A stretch of 40,194 nucleotides of DNA from assembly GCA_913020705.1 (NCBI GenBank), contig CAJWBY010000019.1, positions 1 to 40,194 on the forward strand, read 5' to 3'. Within the stretch, counting starts at the first letter, position 1; the number at the start of each line of letters is the position of its first letter. The position numbers and the translations under genes were made by a program. The notes below the pieces were generated by a model. It did no database searches, had not been told where the DNA came from, and saw nothing but the letters and a program-made list of their open reading frames with translations. Positions 7,316 through 16,367 of this stretch are shown here, piece by piece. Source of the DNA: an uncultured Colwellia sp. (GTDB lineage Bacteria > Pseudomonadota > Gammaproteobacteria > Enterobacterales > Alteromonadaceae).

Positions 7316-9271
7316 TTGAATAACTCATCAGATTTACAATTAAAGTCACCCTTAAAACAAGTATTTGGCTTCGATACTTTTCGCCACGGGCAAGAGCAAA
7401 CCATTACACAACTGTTAAATAATCAGTCATCCTTGTCAATTTTCCCTACAGGTTCAGGTAAATCACTTTGTTATCAGTTAGCGGCTATTCATCTTCCTCA
7501 TTTGACCATTGTTGTGTCTCCCTTGCTGGCGTTGATGAAAGATCAGTTGGCTTTCTTAGCAAGCAAAGGAATTGCCGCGGCAAGTATTGATTCAACATTA
7601 ACGCCCCAGCAAAATCAACAAGTGATGGCGGATACTCGTTCTGGCAAAATTAAAATTCTTATGGTGTCAGTAGAACGCTTTAAAAATGAGCGATTTAGAC
7701 AATTTATTGATGCAGTGAATGTTTCAATGTTGGTGGTTGATGAAGCGCATTGTATTTCTGAATGGGGGCATAACTTTCGTCCTGATTATTTAAAGTTACC
7801 CAATTATAGAAAAGAGCTAAATATTCCTCTCGTACTTTTATTGACTGCAACAGCAACCAAAAAAGTAAAGAAAGATATGGCAGCGAAATTTTCAATTTTA
7901 CCAGAGCACATTGTTCAAACAGGGTTCTATCGACAAAACTTAGATCTATCGATATTAGCAGTTCCAACAAAAGCTAAAAATCAGCAACTTATAGAAAGTA
8001 TTAATGAACAATCAGGTTGTGGCATTGTTTATGTGACATTGCAGCAAAGTGCTGAATATGTGGCAAACTTTCTCTCGCAGCAAGGTTTGAGTGTTCAACC
8101 TTATCACGCTGGATTTATGAGTGAAAAACGACAGGAAATCCAAGAAGACTTTATGTCAGGGAAAGTACAAATCATTGTAGCGACCATTGCATTTGGTATG
8201 GGTATTGATAAAGCCAATATACGTTTTGTTATACATTATGACTTACCAAAATCCATTGAAAACTATAGTCAGGAAATAGGACGAGCAGGGAGAGATAGTT
8301 TACCGTCCAATTGTATTACGTTGGCGAATTTAGATGGGTTAAATACCGTTGAAAATTTTGTATTTGGTGATACGCCTGAATTGAGTGGTATTGACCTGGT
8401 GATAAAAAACATTCAACAAGAATGTCAAAATCATAAATGGGAATTACAAGGATTGTCTTTGTCTAATGCGAGTAATATTCGTCAATTACCCATGAGAACC
8501 TTACTCGTTCAGTTGGAACTACAAGGCGTTATTAAACCTCTGTTTTCATACTTTGCAGATTTCAAATATAAATTTACCACCACTAAAGATGAAGTGTTAG
8601 ATTCGTTTGAAGGTGAACGAAAAGAATTTTTGGCCACTATTTTTAAATACAGCGGTTTTAAAAAAGTATGGGGAGAACCAGACTTTGATGCATTGTTTCA
8701 GCACTATGGTTGTGATCGCGGCCGAGTGATTGTTGCTTTGGAATATTTACAAGAAAAACAATTAATTACCCTGGAAACCAAAAAAATCACCGAAGTCTAT
8801 AGTGTTAATAAAACGCTGTTGTCTTCACCTACGTTAGCGAGATCATTGCATGAATACTTTGTAGACAAAGAAGAAAAGGAAATAAAGCGTATTGCCACGC
8901 TTGTGAGGTTCTTCGAATTAGATACTTGTTTAAGTCATAACTTATCTAGGTACTTTGACGATCAGAATGCCCCTGTAAATTGTGGACATTGTTCGGTTTG
9001 TCGTGGGAAAGAAGTCAAGTTAAACTATTCTCAGGATGTAATTTGGCCTGATGATATCCGTATCTTTGAAGTATTAACGTCGCTCATTGAACATATGTCG
9101 ACGAAAAATAAAAGTGTCATATCGTTAGAAACAATGTGCCGATTTTTAACTGGATTAACCGTCCCTCTTTTTAGTAGAAACAAAGTTAAACAATTATCGG
9201 GTTTTGGTTGCTGCGAAAATATTCGGTATCAGGAAGTGCGTGAAAAAGTTATCAGTATCATGAATCTTTAA
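7316..9271 (+). CDS. RecQ-family ATP-dependent DNA helicase with zinc site after the winged-helix region
   Basis: 651 residues. Start is TTG at 7316, chosen because AAGGA lies 6 nt upstream and no in-frame ATG precedes the Q-motif (FGFDTFRHGQEQ, 17-28). Walker A TGSGKS (45-50), DEAH (142-145), TATAT (177-181) and motif VI QEIGRAGRD (319-327) define a complete helicase core. Four cysteines that match the RecQ zinc knuckle (C538, C556, C559, C562) lie ~190 residues after the core. In E. coli RecQ the zinc site follows the core directly and the winged helix comes next. No clear HRDC domain. Probably a 3'-5' DNA helicase for repair. It may be a second RecQ-like enzyme rather than the housekeeping recQ, so no symbol is given. 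Confidence 0.87.
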   Translation: MNNSSDLQLKSPLKQVFGFDTFRHGQEQTITQLLNNQSSLSIFPTGSGKSLCYQLAAIHLPHLTIVVSPLLALMKDQLAFLASKGIAAASIDSTLTPQQNQQVMADTRSGKIKILMVSVERFKNERFRQFIDAVNVSMLVVDEAHCISEWGHNFRPDYLKLPNYRKELNIPLVLLLTATATKKVKKDMAAKFSILPEHIVQTGFYRQNLDLSILAVPTKAKNQQLIESINEQSGCGIVYVTLQQSAEYVANFLSQQGLSVQPYHAGFMSEKRQEIQEDFMSGKVQIIVATIAFGMGIDKANIRFVIHYDLPKSIENYSQEIGRAGRDSLPSNCITLANLDGLNTVENFVFGDTPELSGIDLVIKNIQQECQNHKWELQGLSLSNASNIRQLPMRTLLVQLELQGVIKPLFSYFADFKYKFTTTKDEVLDSFEGERKEFLATIFKYSGFKKVWGEPDFDALFQHYGCDRGRVIVALEYLQEKQLITLETKKITEVYSVNKTLLSSPTLARSLHEYFVDKEEKEIKRIATLVRFFELDTCLSHNLSRYFDDQNAPVNCGHCSVCRGKEVKLNYSQDVIWPDDIRIFEVLTSLIEHMSTKNKSVISLETMCRFLTGLTVPLFSRNKVKQLSGFGCCENIRYQEVREKVISIMNL

Positions 9272-9291
9272 TAACGAATAAAGAACGAAAC

Positions 9292-9330
9292 AAAAAAGCG
9301 AAATATAATGTCATTTATATTTCGCTTTTA
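9292..9330. terminator. bidirectional intrinsic terminator between recQ-like gene and slyD
   Basis: A 14-bp perfect stem (9294-9307 with 9316-9329) encloses an 8-nt loop. T-rich sequence follows on the plus strand and a T-run of six lies on the minus-strand exit, so it can stop both convergent genes. Confidence 0.82.
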
Positions 9331-9377
9331 TCAATAACGTAAAGTAGGTGCCTACATTAAGTATCTATTAGATGCCT

Positions 9378-9869
9378 TTAGTCGTGAGAATGTCCACAGC
9401 CGCCTTCACCATGAACATGGCCATGTTTTAATTCATCTTCTGTTGCATCACGAACTTCTAAAATATCAACTTCAAATTTTAAATCAATACCTGCTAATGG
9501 GTGATTCCCGTCAACAGTAATCTCATCATCTGTAACATCGATCACAATAACGGTTTGTTCGCCATCGTCAGTTGTAGCACGTAATTGTGAGCCCACGGCT
9601 AAATCTTCAACGCTTTCAAACATGCTCTTTGGCACAGTTTGTACAAACTCATCATGACGATCGCCGTAAGCATTTTCAGCACTTACTTCAACTTCAAACT
9701 TATCGCCAACAACATGATCAATTAACGCATCTTCTAGTCCTGGAATTAAATATCCACTACCTTGAATAATTGATAAAGGGCTGTGATCATATGAGCTATC
9801 GATAAGAGTGTCTTCGCTGTCCGATACCGCATAGTGCAATACGACAACTTTGTTTTCTGAAATTTTCAT
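9378..9869 (-). CDS. slyD: FKBP-type peptidyl-prolyl isomerase, SlyD
   Basis: 163 residues. An FKBP core is interrupted by the insert-in-flap chaperone domain, as in SlyD (LIPGLEDALIDHVVGDKFEVEV, AYGDRHDEFVQTVP, then DGNHPLAG). A short His/Cys-rich tail (HGHVHGEGGCGHSHD) would bind nickel or other metals. It catalyses proline isomerisation, acts as a folding chaperone, and in enterobacteria supports hydrogenase nickel delivery. No hydrogenase is seen here. AGGAC precedes the start. It lies 34 nt downstream of ygfZ on the same strand, a possible two-gene unit. Confidence 0.93.
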   Translation of the reverse strand: MKISENKVVVLHYAVSDSEDTLIDSSYDHSPLSIIQGSGYLIPGLEDALIDHVVGDKFEVEVSAENAYGDRHDEFVQTVPKSMFESVEDLAVGSQLRATTDDGEQTVIVIDVTDDEITVDGNHPLAGIDLKFEVDILEVRDATEDELKHGHVHGEGGCGHSHD

Positions 9870-9903
9870 TAAATGTCCTAAATTTGAAATAAATGTTTGT
9901 TAG

Positions 9904-10893
9904 CTATTTTTCTACTAAATTGTAAGGTAATTCGACTAAGCTTAGTGCTGAGTTTTCGTGGTTTTTGATACGTAAGTTTGTGATAGCTTCTATATCACTT
10001 GCTAGAACGGCTTGCAGATAATAAGTGCCATCATCACTTACATAACTCGCTAAAACATCACCCGCTTTTCGCCAGTTTTCACCGAGCTGTTGTTCTATAA
10101 TATCACCCGCTTTCAAGCTTATAGAATCATTATTCGCTGACTTACTTTTCAGTGAAAACAAAGCGCGTTTGTTCTTCCCTAAATATTGCATACGAGCAAC
10201 GGTTTCTTGCCCTAAATAACAGCCTTTAGTAAAACTTATGCCATGTATAGCTTGCAAGTTCAGCATTTGTGGAACGTAAGAAGAAACTGTTTCTGGTGCT
10301 AATAATGGAAAGCCTTCGTTAATTTCAATTAAATCCCAAAGCGCTTGTGAATATATTGCCAATGAAAAGTCATTGACGATTTTTGTTACAATCGATGCTT
10401 CATCAATAATGAGATAACGTTTCAATTTTCCGGCTAAGTAAACGATGGTAGTACTACCAACTTGTAGAACTGGGGTTAGACTATTAGGTAACTCAACAAA
10501 TTGTTGATGTAGAACCTCGGTAGCGTTTTTTCCTGCGATGGCATAAAACGCTAAACCTGTTGTTTGTTCAATAGTAACTTTGGCAAATACGCCAAATTTT
10601 TTTAATTCTGCTAATGATGAACTAATACTTGCGTCAGGTTGCAACATTAGGTGTTTTTGTTGACGATTTATCAATCTAAAAACTGAAAAAACTTTACCTT
10701 TTGCGTCGCAATGAGCGCCAAGTAATAAGTTGTCATCTTCAAGTGTATTTACATCACAAGTGACTTGCCCCTGTAAATATTTGCTTTGCTCTTCTCCATG
10801 CAAAGCAATTGCGCCATATTCAGCTAAACTAATGGCAAATGCATCAGGCAGATTATCGTAATTAGGTAAGGTACTTTCAACAGAGGTTGTCAT
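9904..10893 (-). CDS. ygfZ: tRNA-modifying/Fe-S assembly protein YgfZ
   Basis: 329 residues, normal for the family. The diagnostic K224-GCYLGQE-230 motif with Cys226 is present, within a GcvT-like folate-binding fold. YgfZ uses tetrahydrofolate to maintain certain Fe-S enzymes such as MiaB. It is divergent from sdhE with a 171-nt gap, the usual gammaproteobacterial arrangement. Confidence 0.93.
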   Translation of the reverse strand: MTTSVESTLPNYDNLPDAFAISLAEYGAIALHGEEQSKYLQGQVTCDVNTLEDDNLLLGAHCDAKGKVFSVFRLINRQQKHLMLQPDASISSSLAELKKFGVFAKVTIEQTTGLAFYAIAGKNATEVLHQQFVELPNSLTPVLQVGSTTIVYLAGKLKRYLIIDEASIVTKIVNDFSLAIYSQALWDLIEINEGFPLLAPETVSSYVPQMLNLQAIHGISFTKGCYLGQETVARMQYLGKNKRALFSLKSKSANNDSISLKAGDIIEQQLGENWRKAGDVLASYVSDDGTYYLQAVLASDIEAITNLRIKNHENSALSLVELPYNLVEK

Positions 10894-11006
10894 AATTAAT
10901 TTAGCATTGTTGTTTTATCGTTAGGGTCAATAATGAGGACTTTCTTGAAAAATTCAAGGCGTTCATTAGATTCGTTACTTTATTTTTCTAGATTTGATAA
11001 ACAATA

Positions 11007-11034
11007 TTGTAATGGTAATCGACTTTGTTAGAAT
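11007..11034 (+). promoter_or_regulatory. candidate sigma70 promoter of sdhE
   Basis: TTGTAA (11007-11012), a 16-nt spacer and TAGAAT (11029-11034) with an extended TGT just before the -10. The predicted start would be near 11041, giving a ~24-nt leader before the sdhE ATG at 11065. Confidence 0.5.
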
Positions 11035-11064
11035 AAGCGCAGATTTTATTTTACCTGGTGTTAT

Positions 11065-11316
11065 ATGTCATTAACCGATAATAAACCACGTTTAAGATGG
11101 GCTTGCCGCCGTGGCATGCTCGAATTAGATGTACTTTTTATGCCTTTCGTAGAAGACGCTTATGATTTACTTTCATTAAAAGATAAGCACATTTTTGAAC
11201 GCTTATTGGAAGAGGAAGATCCGGTATTGTTTGCTTGGTTTATGGGACATGAAATTTGTGAAAACGAAGAACTTAACGCCATGGTGCAATTTATCCTCAA
11301 GCGAGTTAAAGTTTAA
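11065..11316 (+). CDS. sdhE: succinate dehydrogenase flavinylation factor SdhE
   Basis: 83 residues, the typical length for the YgfY/SdhE family. The conserved RGMLELD segment (R16-G17-x-x-E20) is the RGxxE motif needed for covalent FAD attachment to SdhA and FrdA. It was once called the antitoxin CptB. It is followed after 37 nt by a shortened ygfX, the usual partner. Confidence 0.94.
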   Translation: MSLTDNKPRLRWACRRGMLELDVLFMPFVEDAYDLLSLKDKHIFERLLEEEDPVLFAWFMGHEICENEELNAMVQFILKRVKV

Positions 11317-11322
11317 TATTGA

Positions 11323-11369
11323 TATAGATACAACGCATAATAAATTAAGTTTTATGCGTTGTATCTATA
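11323..11369 (+). promoter_or_regulatory. 18-bp perfect hairpin between sdhE and ygfX covering the ygfX start codon
   Basis: Left arm 11323-11340 and right arm 11352-11369 are perfect reverse complements over 18 bp, with an 11-nt A/T-rich loop. The right arm contains the proposed ygfX ATG (11354-11356). It starts 6 nt after the sdhE stop. No T-run follows, so it fits translational masking, an RNA-processing or stability element better than a plain terminator. Confidence 0.75.
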
Positions 11370-11656
11370 CTCAGCCAAACAGTTTCACGATTAATCTTTT
11401 AGGCGAATGTCAGTTTTCAGCGGATGACAAAAGACAATTAAGCGTAACTAGCAGAATTGGCTTTTGGGGCTGTTGGTTAGTGTTTGAAGGGAAGCCTTCA
11501 GGAAGTCAAAAATCGCTTGGAAAGAATCTATTAAAAACGTTATTAATAAAGTTCTCTCAACCCACATATTTTATTCTCAAAACAAGTTTGTCTCCAAAAC
11601 AATATTCTAGATTATGTCGTATTATTTTGAAGTTAAATAATACGACTGAAATCTGA
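11354..11656 (+). CDS. ygfX: YgfX-like protein lacking the membrane-anchor region
   Basis: 100 residues from ATG 11354. The frame runs open upstream into sdhE, but that part is out-of-frame sdhE sequence, so the ATG in the hairpin is the best start. The segment LGECQFSADDKRQL...SRIGFWGCWLVF and the C-terminal SLSPKQYSRLCRIILKL resemble the soluble C-terminal half of YgfX/CptA. YgfX normally begins with two transmembrane helices, and no such segment exists in the 37 nt between sdhE and this start. The product would be cytoplasmic unless peripherally attached. Enterobacterial YgfX was described as affecting the cytoskeleton and forming a pair with SdhE; that role is not established here. Assignment rests on position plus weak similarity. 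Confidence 0.6.
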   Translation: MRCIYTQPNSFTINLLGECQFSADDKRQLSVTSRIGFWGCWLVFEGKPSGSQKSLGKNLLKTLLIKFSQPTYFILKTSLSPKQYSRLCRIILKLNNTTEI

Positions 11657-11672
11657 ATACAAAAGCTCGATG

Positions 11673-13271
11673 TTATGGTTTTAGTATGGTCGAAACAGCT
11701 ACTTCACTTAACTCTGGATAGTCAAGAGTGTAGTGTAAACCTCGGCTTTCTTTACGTTCCATGGCACATCTAATAATTAATTCAGCAACTTGTACTAAAT
11801 TCCTTAATTCTAATAAATTATTACTCACACGGAAGTTTTGATAATAATCATCGATTTCTTGTTGTAATAATTCAACACGATGCAAAGCACGTTCTAAACG
11901 TTTTGTCGTTCGAACAATACCAACATAGTCCCACATAAATAATCGTAGTTCATGCCAGTTGTGTTGAATTACCACTTCTTCATCAGAGTTTGTTACGCGA
12001 CTTTCATCCCAATCAGGCAGTTCAACAATACTTTGATAAGGATCAATTTGATGCTCGATATCTAAAGCGGCTGCGCGTGCAAATACCAAACATTCTAATA
12101 ATGAATTGCTGGCCATACGATTCGCGCCGTGTAAACCGGTATAAGCGACTTCGCCAATAGCATATAAGTTATTTATATCTGTCTTACCTTGCTTATTGAT
12201 CATGACACCACCACAAGTGTAATGTGCGGCAGGCACAACAGGCATAGGTTGCTTGGTAATATCGATACCTAAAGATTTAGTTTTTTCATAAATATTAGGG
12301 AAGTGTTGTTTGATAAAGTCAGCAGACTTATGGCTGATATCTAAATACATACAATCAGCACCAAGACGCTTCATTTCAAAATCGATGGCGCGGGCTACTA
12401 TGTCACGTGGTGCAAGTTCCGCTCGTTCATCAAAACTTGGCATAAATCGACTACCGTCAGGACGTCGTAAAATGGCACCTTCGCCACGTAATGCTTCAGT
12501 TAATAGAAAATTTCCGGCTTCAGGGTGAAATAAACACGTTGGATGAAATTGATTAAATTCCATATTTGCTACACGACAACCAGCGCGCCAAGCCATCGCT
12601 ATGCCATCTCCACTTGCTACATCAGGGTTTGAAGTGTATTGATAAACTTTACTTGCCCCGCCTGTGGCTAAAATTGTTTTCTTGGCAAAAATACGTTCAA
12701 CGCATTCTATGTTTCGGTTCCAAATATAAGCACCGATACATTTTTTCTGTTGATTATTAGCATCAGTTGGCTGTTCGCAAACTAAATCAACAGCATTATA
12801 TCGTTCAAAAATACGTATGCGACTATGACGTTTAACGCGATCAACTAAAGTAGTTTGAATCGCTTGGCCGGTAGCGTCAGCAGAGTGGAGAATTCGGCGG
12901 TGACTATGACCACCCTCGCGGGTTAGATGATAACGTAATTCACCTTGTCCATCTTCTTCTTGATCAAAATCGACACCTTGGTCAATTAACCACTCTAAAC
13001 ATGCTCGGGCATTTTCCGCTGTATATTGTACTATTTCTTCGTCACATAAACCCGCACCAGCAATTAATGTGTCGTCAACATGGGAAGCAACGCTATCATT
13101 TTCATCAAAAACAGCTGCAATACCACCTTGTGCGTAAAAAGTAGAGCCAGCATTAACCAATGCTTTGCTGAGTACCACGACATCGGCGTCTTTTGCTAAA
13201 TGTAGCGCAAGGGATAAACCAGCAGCACCGCTACCAATAATTAATACGTCGCAGTTGTGTTGTGTGTTCAT
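11673..13271 (-). CDS. nadB: L-aspartate oxidase
   Basis: 532 residues. The N-terminal FAD-binding [14 protein letters not shown], the [18 protein letters not shown] segment, [29 protein letters not shown] and MEFNQFHPT identify the succinate dehydrogenase/aspartate oxidase flavoprotein family. Retention of the NadB-type C-terminus and its place divergent from rpoE point to NadB. It oxidises L-aspartate to iminoaspartate, the first step of de novo NAD synthesis. Convergent with ygfX. The Shine-Dalgarno is weak. Confidence 0.96.
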   Translation of the reverse strand: MNTQHNCDVLIIGSGAAGLSLALHLAKDADVVVLSKALVNAGSTFYAQGGIAAVFDENDSVASHVDDTLIAGAGLCDEEIVQYTAENARACLEWLIDQGVDFDQEEDGQGELRYHLTREGGHSHRRILHSADATGQAIQTTLVDRVKRHSRIRIFERYNAVDLVCEQPTDANNQQKKCIGAYIWNRNIECVERIFAKKTILATGGASKVYQYTSNPDVASGDGIAMAWRAGCRVANMEFNQFHPTCLFHPEAGNFLLTEALRGEGAILRRPDGSRFMPSFDERAELAPRDIVARAIDFEMKRLGADCMYLDISHKSADFIKQHFPNIYEKTKSLGIDITKQPMPVVPAAHYTCGGVMINKQGKTDINNLYAIGEVAYTGLHGANRMASNSLLECLVFARAAALDIEHQIDPYQSIVELPDWDESRVTNSDEEVVIQHNWHELRLFMWDYVGIVRTTKRLERALHRVELLQQEIDDYYQNFRVSNNLLELRNLVQVAELIIRCAMERKESRGLHYTLDYPELSEVAVSTILKP

Positions 13272-13408
13272 AAAGTTTTGATTTTGATGTATTCTATGTA
13301 TATCAGGAATCTTAACGGTTATTAACGTTTGTGGACAGATAAAACAGGCTGTATTTGGATAAAAACGTACAATTATTCTAGTTTTTATTAATTATTTGAA
13401 TTTATATC

Positions 13409-13435
13409 GAACTTTTTCAAATAAGTGCAGTCCTA
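13409..13435 (+). promoter_or_regulatory. candidate sigma-E autoregulatory promoter of rpoE
   Basis: GAACTT (13409-13414), 16-nt spacer and TCCTA (13431-13435), close to the RpoE consensus GGAACTT-N15/16-TCnnA. It lies about 76 nt before the rpoE start, where the operon is autoregulated in other gammaproteobacteria. The match is good at -35 and partial at -10. Confidence 0.55.
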
Positions 13436-13510
13436 CTTTGTGTGTTTGCCATGAGCCAGATGTTGAACCGAATTTTATAAGTTAAGTAATATTTAGGAGT
13501 ATTGGCTCAA

Positions 13511-14089
13511 ATGAGCGAAATAAACGTTGACCAAAAATTGGTTGAACGAGTACAGCGCGGAGATAAAAATGCTTTTAACCTTTTGGTGACAAAGTATCAG
13601 CATAAAGTAGCAAATTTAGTGTCGCGTTATGTAAAGAATCACAGTGATGTACCGGATATAGTTCAAGAAGCATTTATTAAAGCTTATAGAGCTTTACCAA
13701 ATTTCAGAGGAGATAGCGCATTTTATACTTGGCTTTATCGAATAGCTGTTAATTGCGCTAAGAATCACATGGTTGCTAGTAATCGCAAGCCACCAGGTTC
13801 TGACATAGAAGTTGAAGATGCAGAAATTTATGATTCAGGCGAAGCGCTAAGAGAAAATGCTTCACCTGAAAAGTTGTTATTAACCAATGAAATCAAAAAA
13901 GTTATTTTTGATACCATTGAACAGTTACCAGAAGATTTACGTACGGCAATAAATTTACGAGAGCTTGAAGGGCTAAGTTACGAAGAAATAGCTCATATCA
14001 TGGATTGCCCCGTTGGTACTGTGCGTTCGAGAATATTTAGAGCTCGAGACGCAGTAGATAAAAGAATTAGGCCACTATTACAAAGCTAG
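13511..14089 (+). CDS. rpoE: extracytoplasmic stress sigma factor RpoE
   Basis: 192 residues from ATG 13511. An in-frame TTG at 13502 is too close to the TAGGAGT ribosome site (13494-13500); the ATG gives ~10 nt spacing and the N-terminus MSEINVDQKLVERVQRGD matches E. coli RpoE. Sigma region 2 (QEAFIKAYRALPNFRGDSAFYTWLYRIA) and region 4 (EDLRTAINLRELEGLSYEEIA, GTVRSRIFRARDAV) are intact. It directs transcription of envelope-repair genes and heads the rse operon. Confidence 0.97.
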   Translation: MSEINVDQKLVERVQRGDKNAFNLLVTKYQHKVANLVSRYVKNHSDVPDIVQEAFIKAYRALPNFRGDSAFYTWLYRIAVNCAKNHMVASNRKPPGSDIEVEDAEIYDSGEALRENASPEKLLLTNEIKKVIFDTIEQLPEDLRTAINLRELEGLSYEEIAHIMDCPVGTVRSRIFRARDAVDKRIRPLLQS

Positions 14090-14170
14090 ATTTTTATATC
14101 AGCTTTGTAATATGAAAGATAAAATTAATTTAATACGCACGAATGTAGTGTTAATTTTTAAGGTGTATAT

Positions 14171-14794
14171 ATGAGTGAAAGTAAGTTTGAGACAGTGTCA
14201 TCTTGTGTTGATAATTTTCAACATAATGAAAACACGTTTGATGAAATCATCAACGATGAACATTTGTCCACTACTTGGGATCGTTATCATTTGATTGGAG
14301 ATGTTTTACGTAATGACACTCCTGATATTTTACAACTCGATTTGTCTCACGAAATAGCTAAAGCTATTGCCGATGAACCGACAGTCTTAGCTCCTAAAAC
14401 AAATAATGTTTTCGTGTTAAAGTTAAAAGCCAAAGTAGTAGAGTTCGCTAAACCTTTTGGTCAATTAGCGATTGCTGCTTCAGCAGCAGGTTTGATGGTT
14501 TTAGGCGTGCAAAGTAATGTTGCACAAAATAATGAAACTATTTTACCTAACCAAATAGTAAAAACTATACCTATGGCCGGTATTGCAGAACCAGTAAGTT
14601 TAAATTTTCAACAGCCAGATGTAGTTTCACAGAAACAAGCTTTTATTGAACAACAGCGTCGTTTCCATGCTTTGCTTTCAGATCATAAACAGCAAATTAA
14701 ATTGGGCTCACTTACTGTTGATACGAATAAAATCGATGAACAAAGTGAAATAAACAGTCTTGAGACTAATAAGGCGAATGAAAGTAATAAATGA
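14171..14794 (+). CDS. rseA: anti-sigma-E factor RseA
   Basis: 207 residues. The N-terminal ~85 residues are the RpoE-binding cytoplasmic domain (TTWDRYHLIGDVLRND). A single membrane segment lies at about 97-115 (FGQLAIAASAAGLMVLGVQS). The periplasmic tail would carry the DegS cut site and RseB contact. Its last codons overlap the rseB start by 4 nt, so the two are translationally coupled. Confidence 0.93.
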   Translation: MSESKFETVSSCVDNFQHNENTFDEIINDEHLSTTWDRYHLIGDVLRNDTPDILQLDLSHEIAKAIADEPTVLAPKTNNVFVLKLKAKVVEFAKPFGQLAIAASAAGLMVLGVQSNVAQNNETILPNQIVKTIPMAGIAEPVSLNFQQPDVVSQKQAFIEQQRRFHALLSDHKQQIKLGSLTVDTNKIDEQSEINSLETNKANESNK

Positions 14795-15753
14795 AATTAT
14801 TAAGTTATGTTGTACTGCTGTTAAGCATTAGCTTTTCGGCTATTGCTGAAGAAAGTGAACCAGCAAAGGTTTGGCTTGAACGTTTATCAGTTTCATTAAA
14901 TAAACTCAATTTTAGTACGTCCTTTGTTGTTGTTAAAAACAATCAAGCTCAGCCATATCACTGGTTCCATGGTGTGGATGACAATGGTAAAGAACTCGAA
15001 ATACTTTCTTTACTCAACGGCCCCCGCCGCGATATTTTACGCAAAGGCGACGTCGTAAGTTATATTGAGCCAGAACTTCCTCCTTACTCAGTTTCTTCTC
15101 AAAAAATTAGTGGACCTATTCCATCTATCCTTTCGGGAGATATTTCTCAATTAGAAACAAGCTATGATTTCATTTCTGTTGGTCGCAGTCGAATTTTAGG
15201 TCGTCCAGCACAATTAATAAGAATCGAAGCGAAAAATGCTCACCGTCATGCCTATTGGCTTTGGTTAGATCAACAATCTAGTATGTTATTGAAAATGTCT
15301 ATTGTTACCAAGCAAGGACAACCTTTAGAACATATTCAGTTTACTCATTTAGATATAACAGATAAGCCATCTGAAAGTGTATTACAGCTCCATGAAACAG
15401 AACTTCCTGTGCTTGTTGATATTCCAGAAGAATATCAACAACAGCAACTACAATGGAATGTAAATTGGTTGCCTGTGGGTTTTAAACAAATTAATTCAAA
15501 TCGACATAAAATTTCACTAACAAAACAGCCTGTCGAATTTATGCTATTTAGTGACGGCCTTGTAGACGTTTCAATTTATGTTAATGCCAGTGAAGAAAAA
15601 CAACGTAATGCTGATTTTGCAAAAGATGGAGCAACGCTAGTCTTAAACCAAGTTAATGAGGGTGTTGAGGTGAGTGTCGTAGGGAAAATCCCTTCAAATA
15701 CAGCTAAAAAAATTGCTGACTCAATTACTATCAAACCACCAAAAGTTCCATGA
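14791..15753 (+). CDS. rseB: periplasmic sigma-E regulator RseB
   Basis: 320 residues with a signal peptide (MKLLSYVVLLLSISFSAIA). The MucB/RseB fold is visible: AEESEPAKVWLERLSVSLNKLNFS at the mature N-terminus, HGVDDNGKELEILSLLNGPRRDILRKGDVVSYI, and GRPAQLIRIEAKNAHRHAYWLWLDQQ. RseB binds lipopolysaccharide and the RseA periplasmic domain to protect RseA from DegS. It starts and ends with ATGA overlaps with rseA and rseC. Confidence 0.94.
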   Translation: MKLLSYVVLLLSISFSAIAEESEPAKVWLERLSVSLNKLNFSTSFVVVKNNQAQPYHWFHGVDDNGKELEILSLLNGPRRDILRKGDVVSYIEPELPPYSVSSQKISGPIPSILSGDISQLETSYDFISVGRSRILGRPAQLIRIEAKNAHRHAYWLWLDQQSSMLLKMSIVTKQGQPLEHIQFTHLDITDKPSESVLQLHETELPVLVDIPEEYQQQQLQWNVNWLPVGFKQINSNRHKISLTKQPVEFMLFSDGLVDVSIYVNASEEKQRNADFAKDGATLVLNQVNEGVEVSVVGKIPSNTAKKIADSITIKPPKVP

Positions 15754-16259
15754 TAGAAGAAAACGCTACCGTTGTTTTTATTCATTTAACTAAAAATGAA
15801 ACCGCTGATAATATTATAAGCAAAAAAATTACAGTAGAAAGTGAGATAAAATCAAGTTGTAGTGGCTGTAAACAAGTAGACAATTGTGGCAGTGGACAAG
15901 TCGCTAAAGCTTTTCCACAGCCTAAGCTTAGTTTAGATTTATATACAGATTTACCTGTTAAAATTGGTGATACGGTTGTTATAGGTTTATCAGATAAACA
16001 TTTATTGTTGTCTGCTTGGCAAGTTTATTTGTGGCCATTACTCGGTTTAGTTATTGCTTCTGCTCTAGGACAATGGCTTGTCGATAATGAAATATTTAGT
16101 CATGAATTAATTGCAATTGCTTTTGGCGTTTTTGGGGGGTACTTAGGGTTCTGTCTAGCTCGACATCAGCAAAAACGTGGTAAATATTGTGATTTGTTGA
16201 TCCCACGTATTCTTCGCATAAACGCTCCTTCAATAAATATCGTTGAAATCTCTGATTAA
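15750..16259 (+). CDS. rseC: RseC/MucC sigma-E regulatory membrane protein
   Basis: 169 residues. A cysteine cluster C37-x2-C40-x5-C46 near the N-terminus matches the RseC metal or Fe-S motif. Two hydrophobic helices follow (about residues 90-108 and 115-135). It ends the operon. Its role is modulation of RpoE and redox/Fe-S functions related to the Rsx complex; the exact reaction is not known. Confidence 0.92.
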   Translation: MIEENATVVFIHLTKNETADNIISKKITVESEIKSSCSGCKQVDNCGSGQVAKAFPQPKLSLDLYTDLPVKIGDTVVIGLSDKHLLLSAWQVYLWPLLGLVIASALGQWLVDNEIFSHELIAIAFGVFGGYLGFCLARHQQKRGKYCDLLIPRILRINAPSINIVEISD

Positions 16260-16367
16260 AAGTCCCTATACACAAGTTAACGCAACATAAAGATAGCCCC
16301 AGAGCGCTAAATTCGCTAAAATCTCGCCACTATTGAATTAACCACAGCATTATTTGAACTTCCATTT

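Noticed and set aside
11195..11353. N-terminal extension of the ygfX-like protein
   Set aside because: This stretch overlaps sdhE in another frame and has no membrane segment or ribosome site; it is a by-product of sdhE codons.
13502..13510. TTG start for rpoE
   Set aside because: It sits 1 nt from the Shine-Dalgarno; the ATG at 13511 has proper spacing and matches the family N-terminus.
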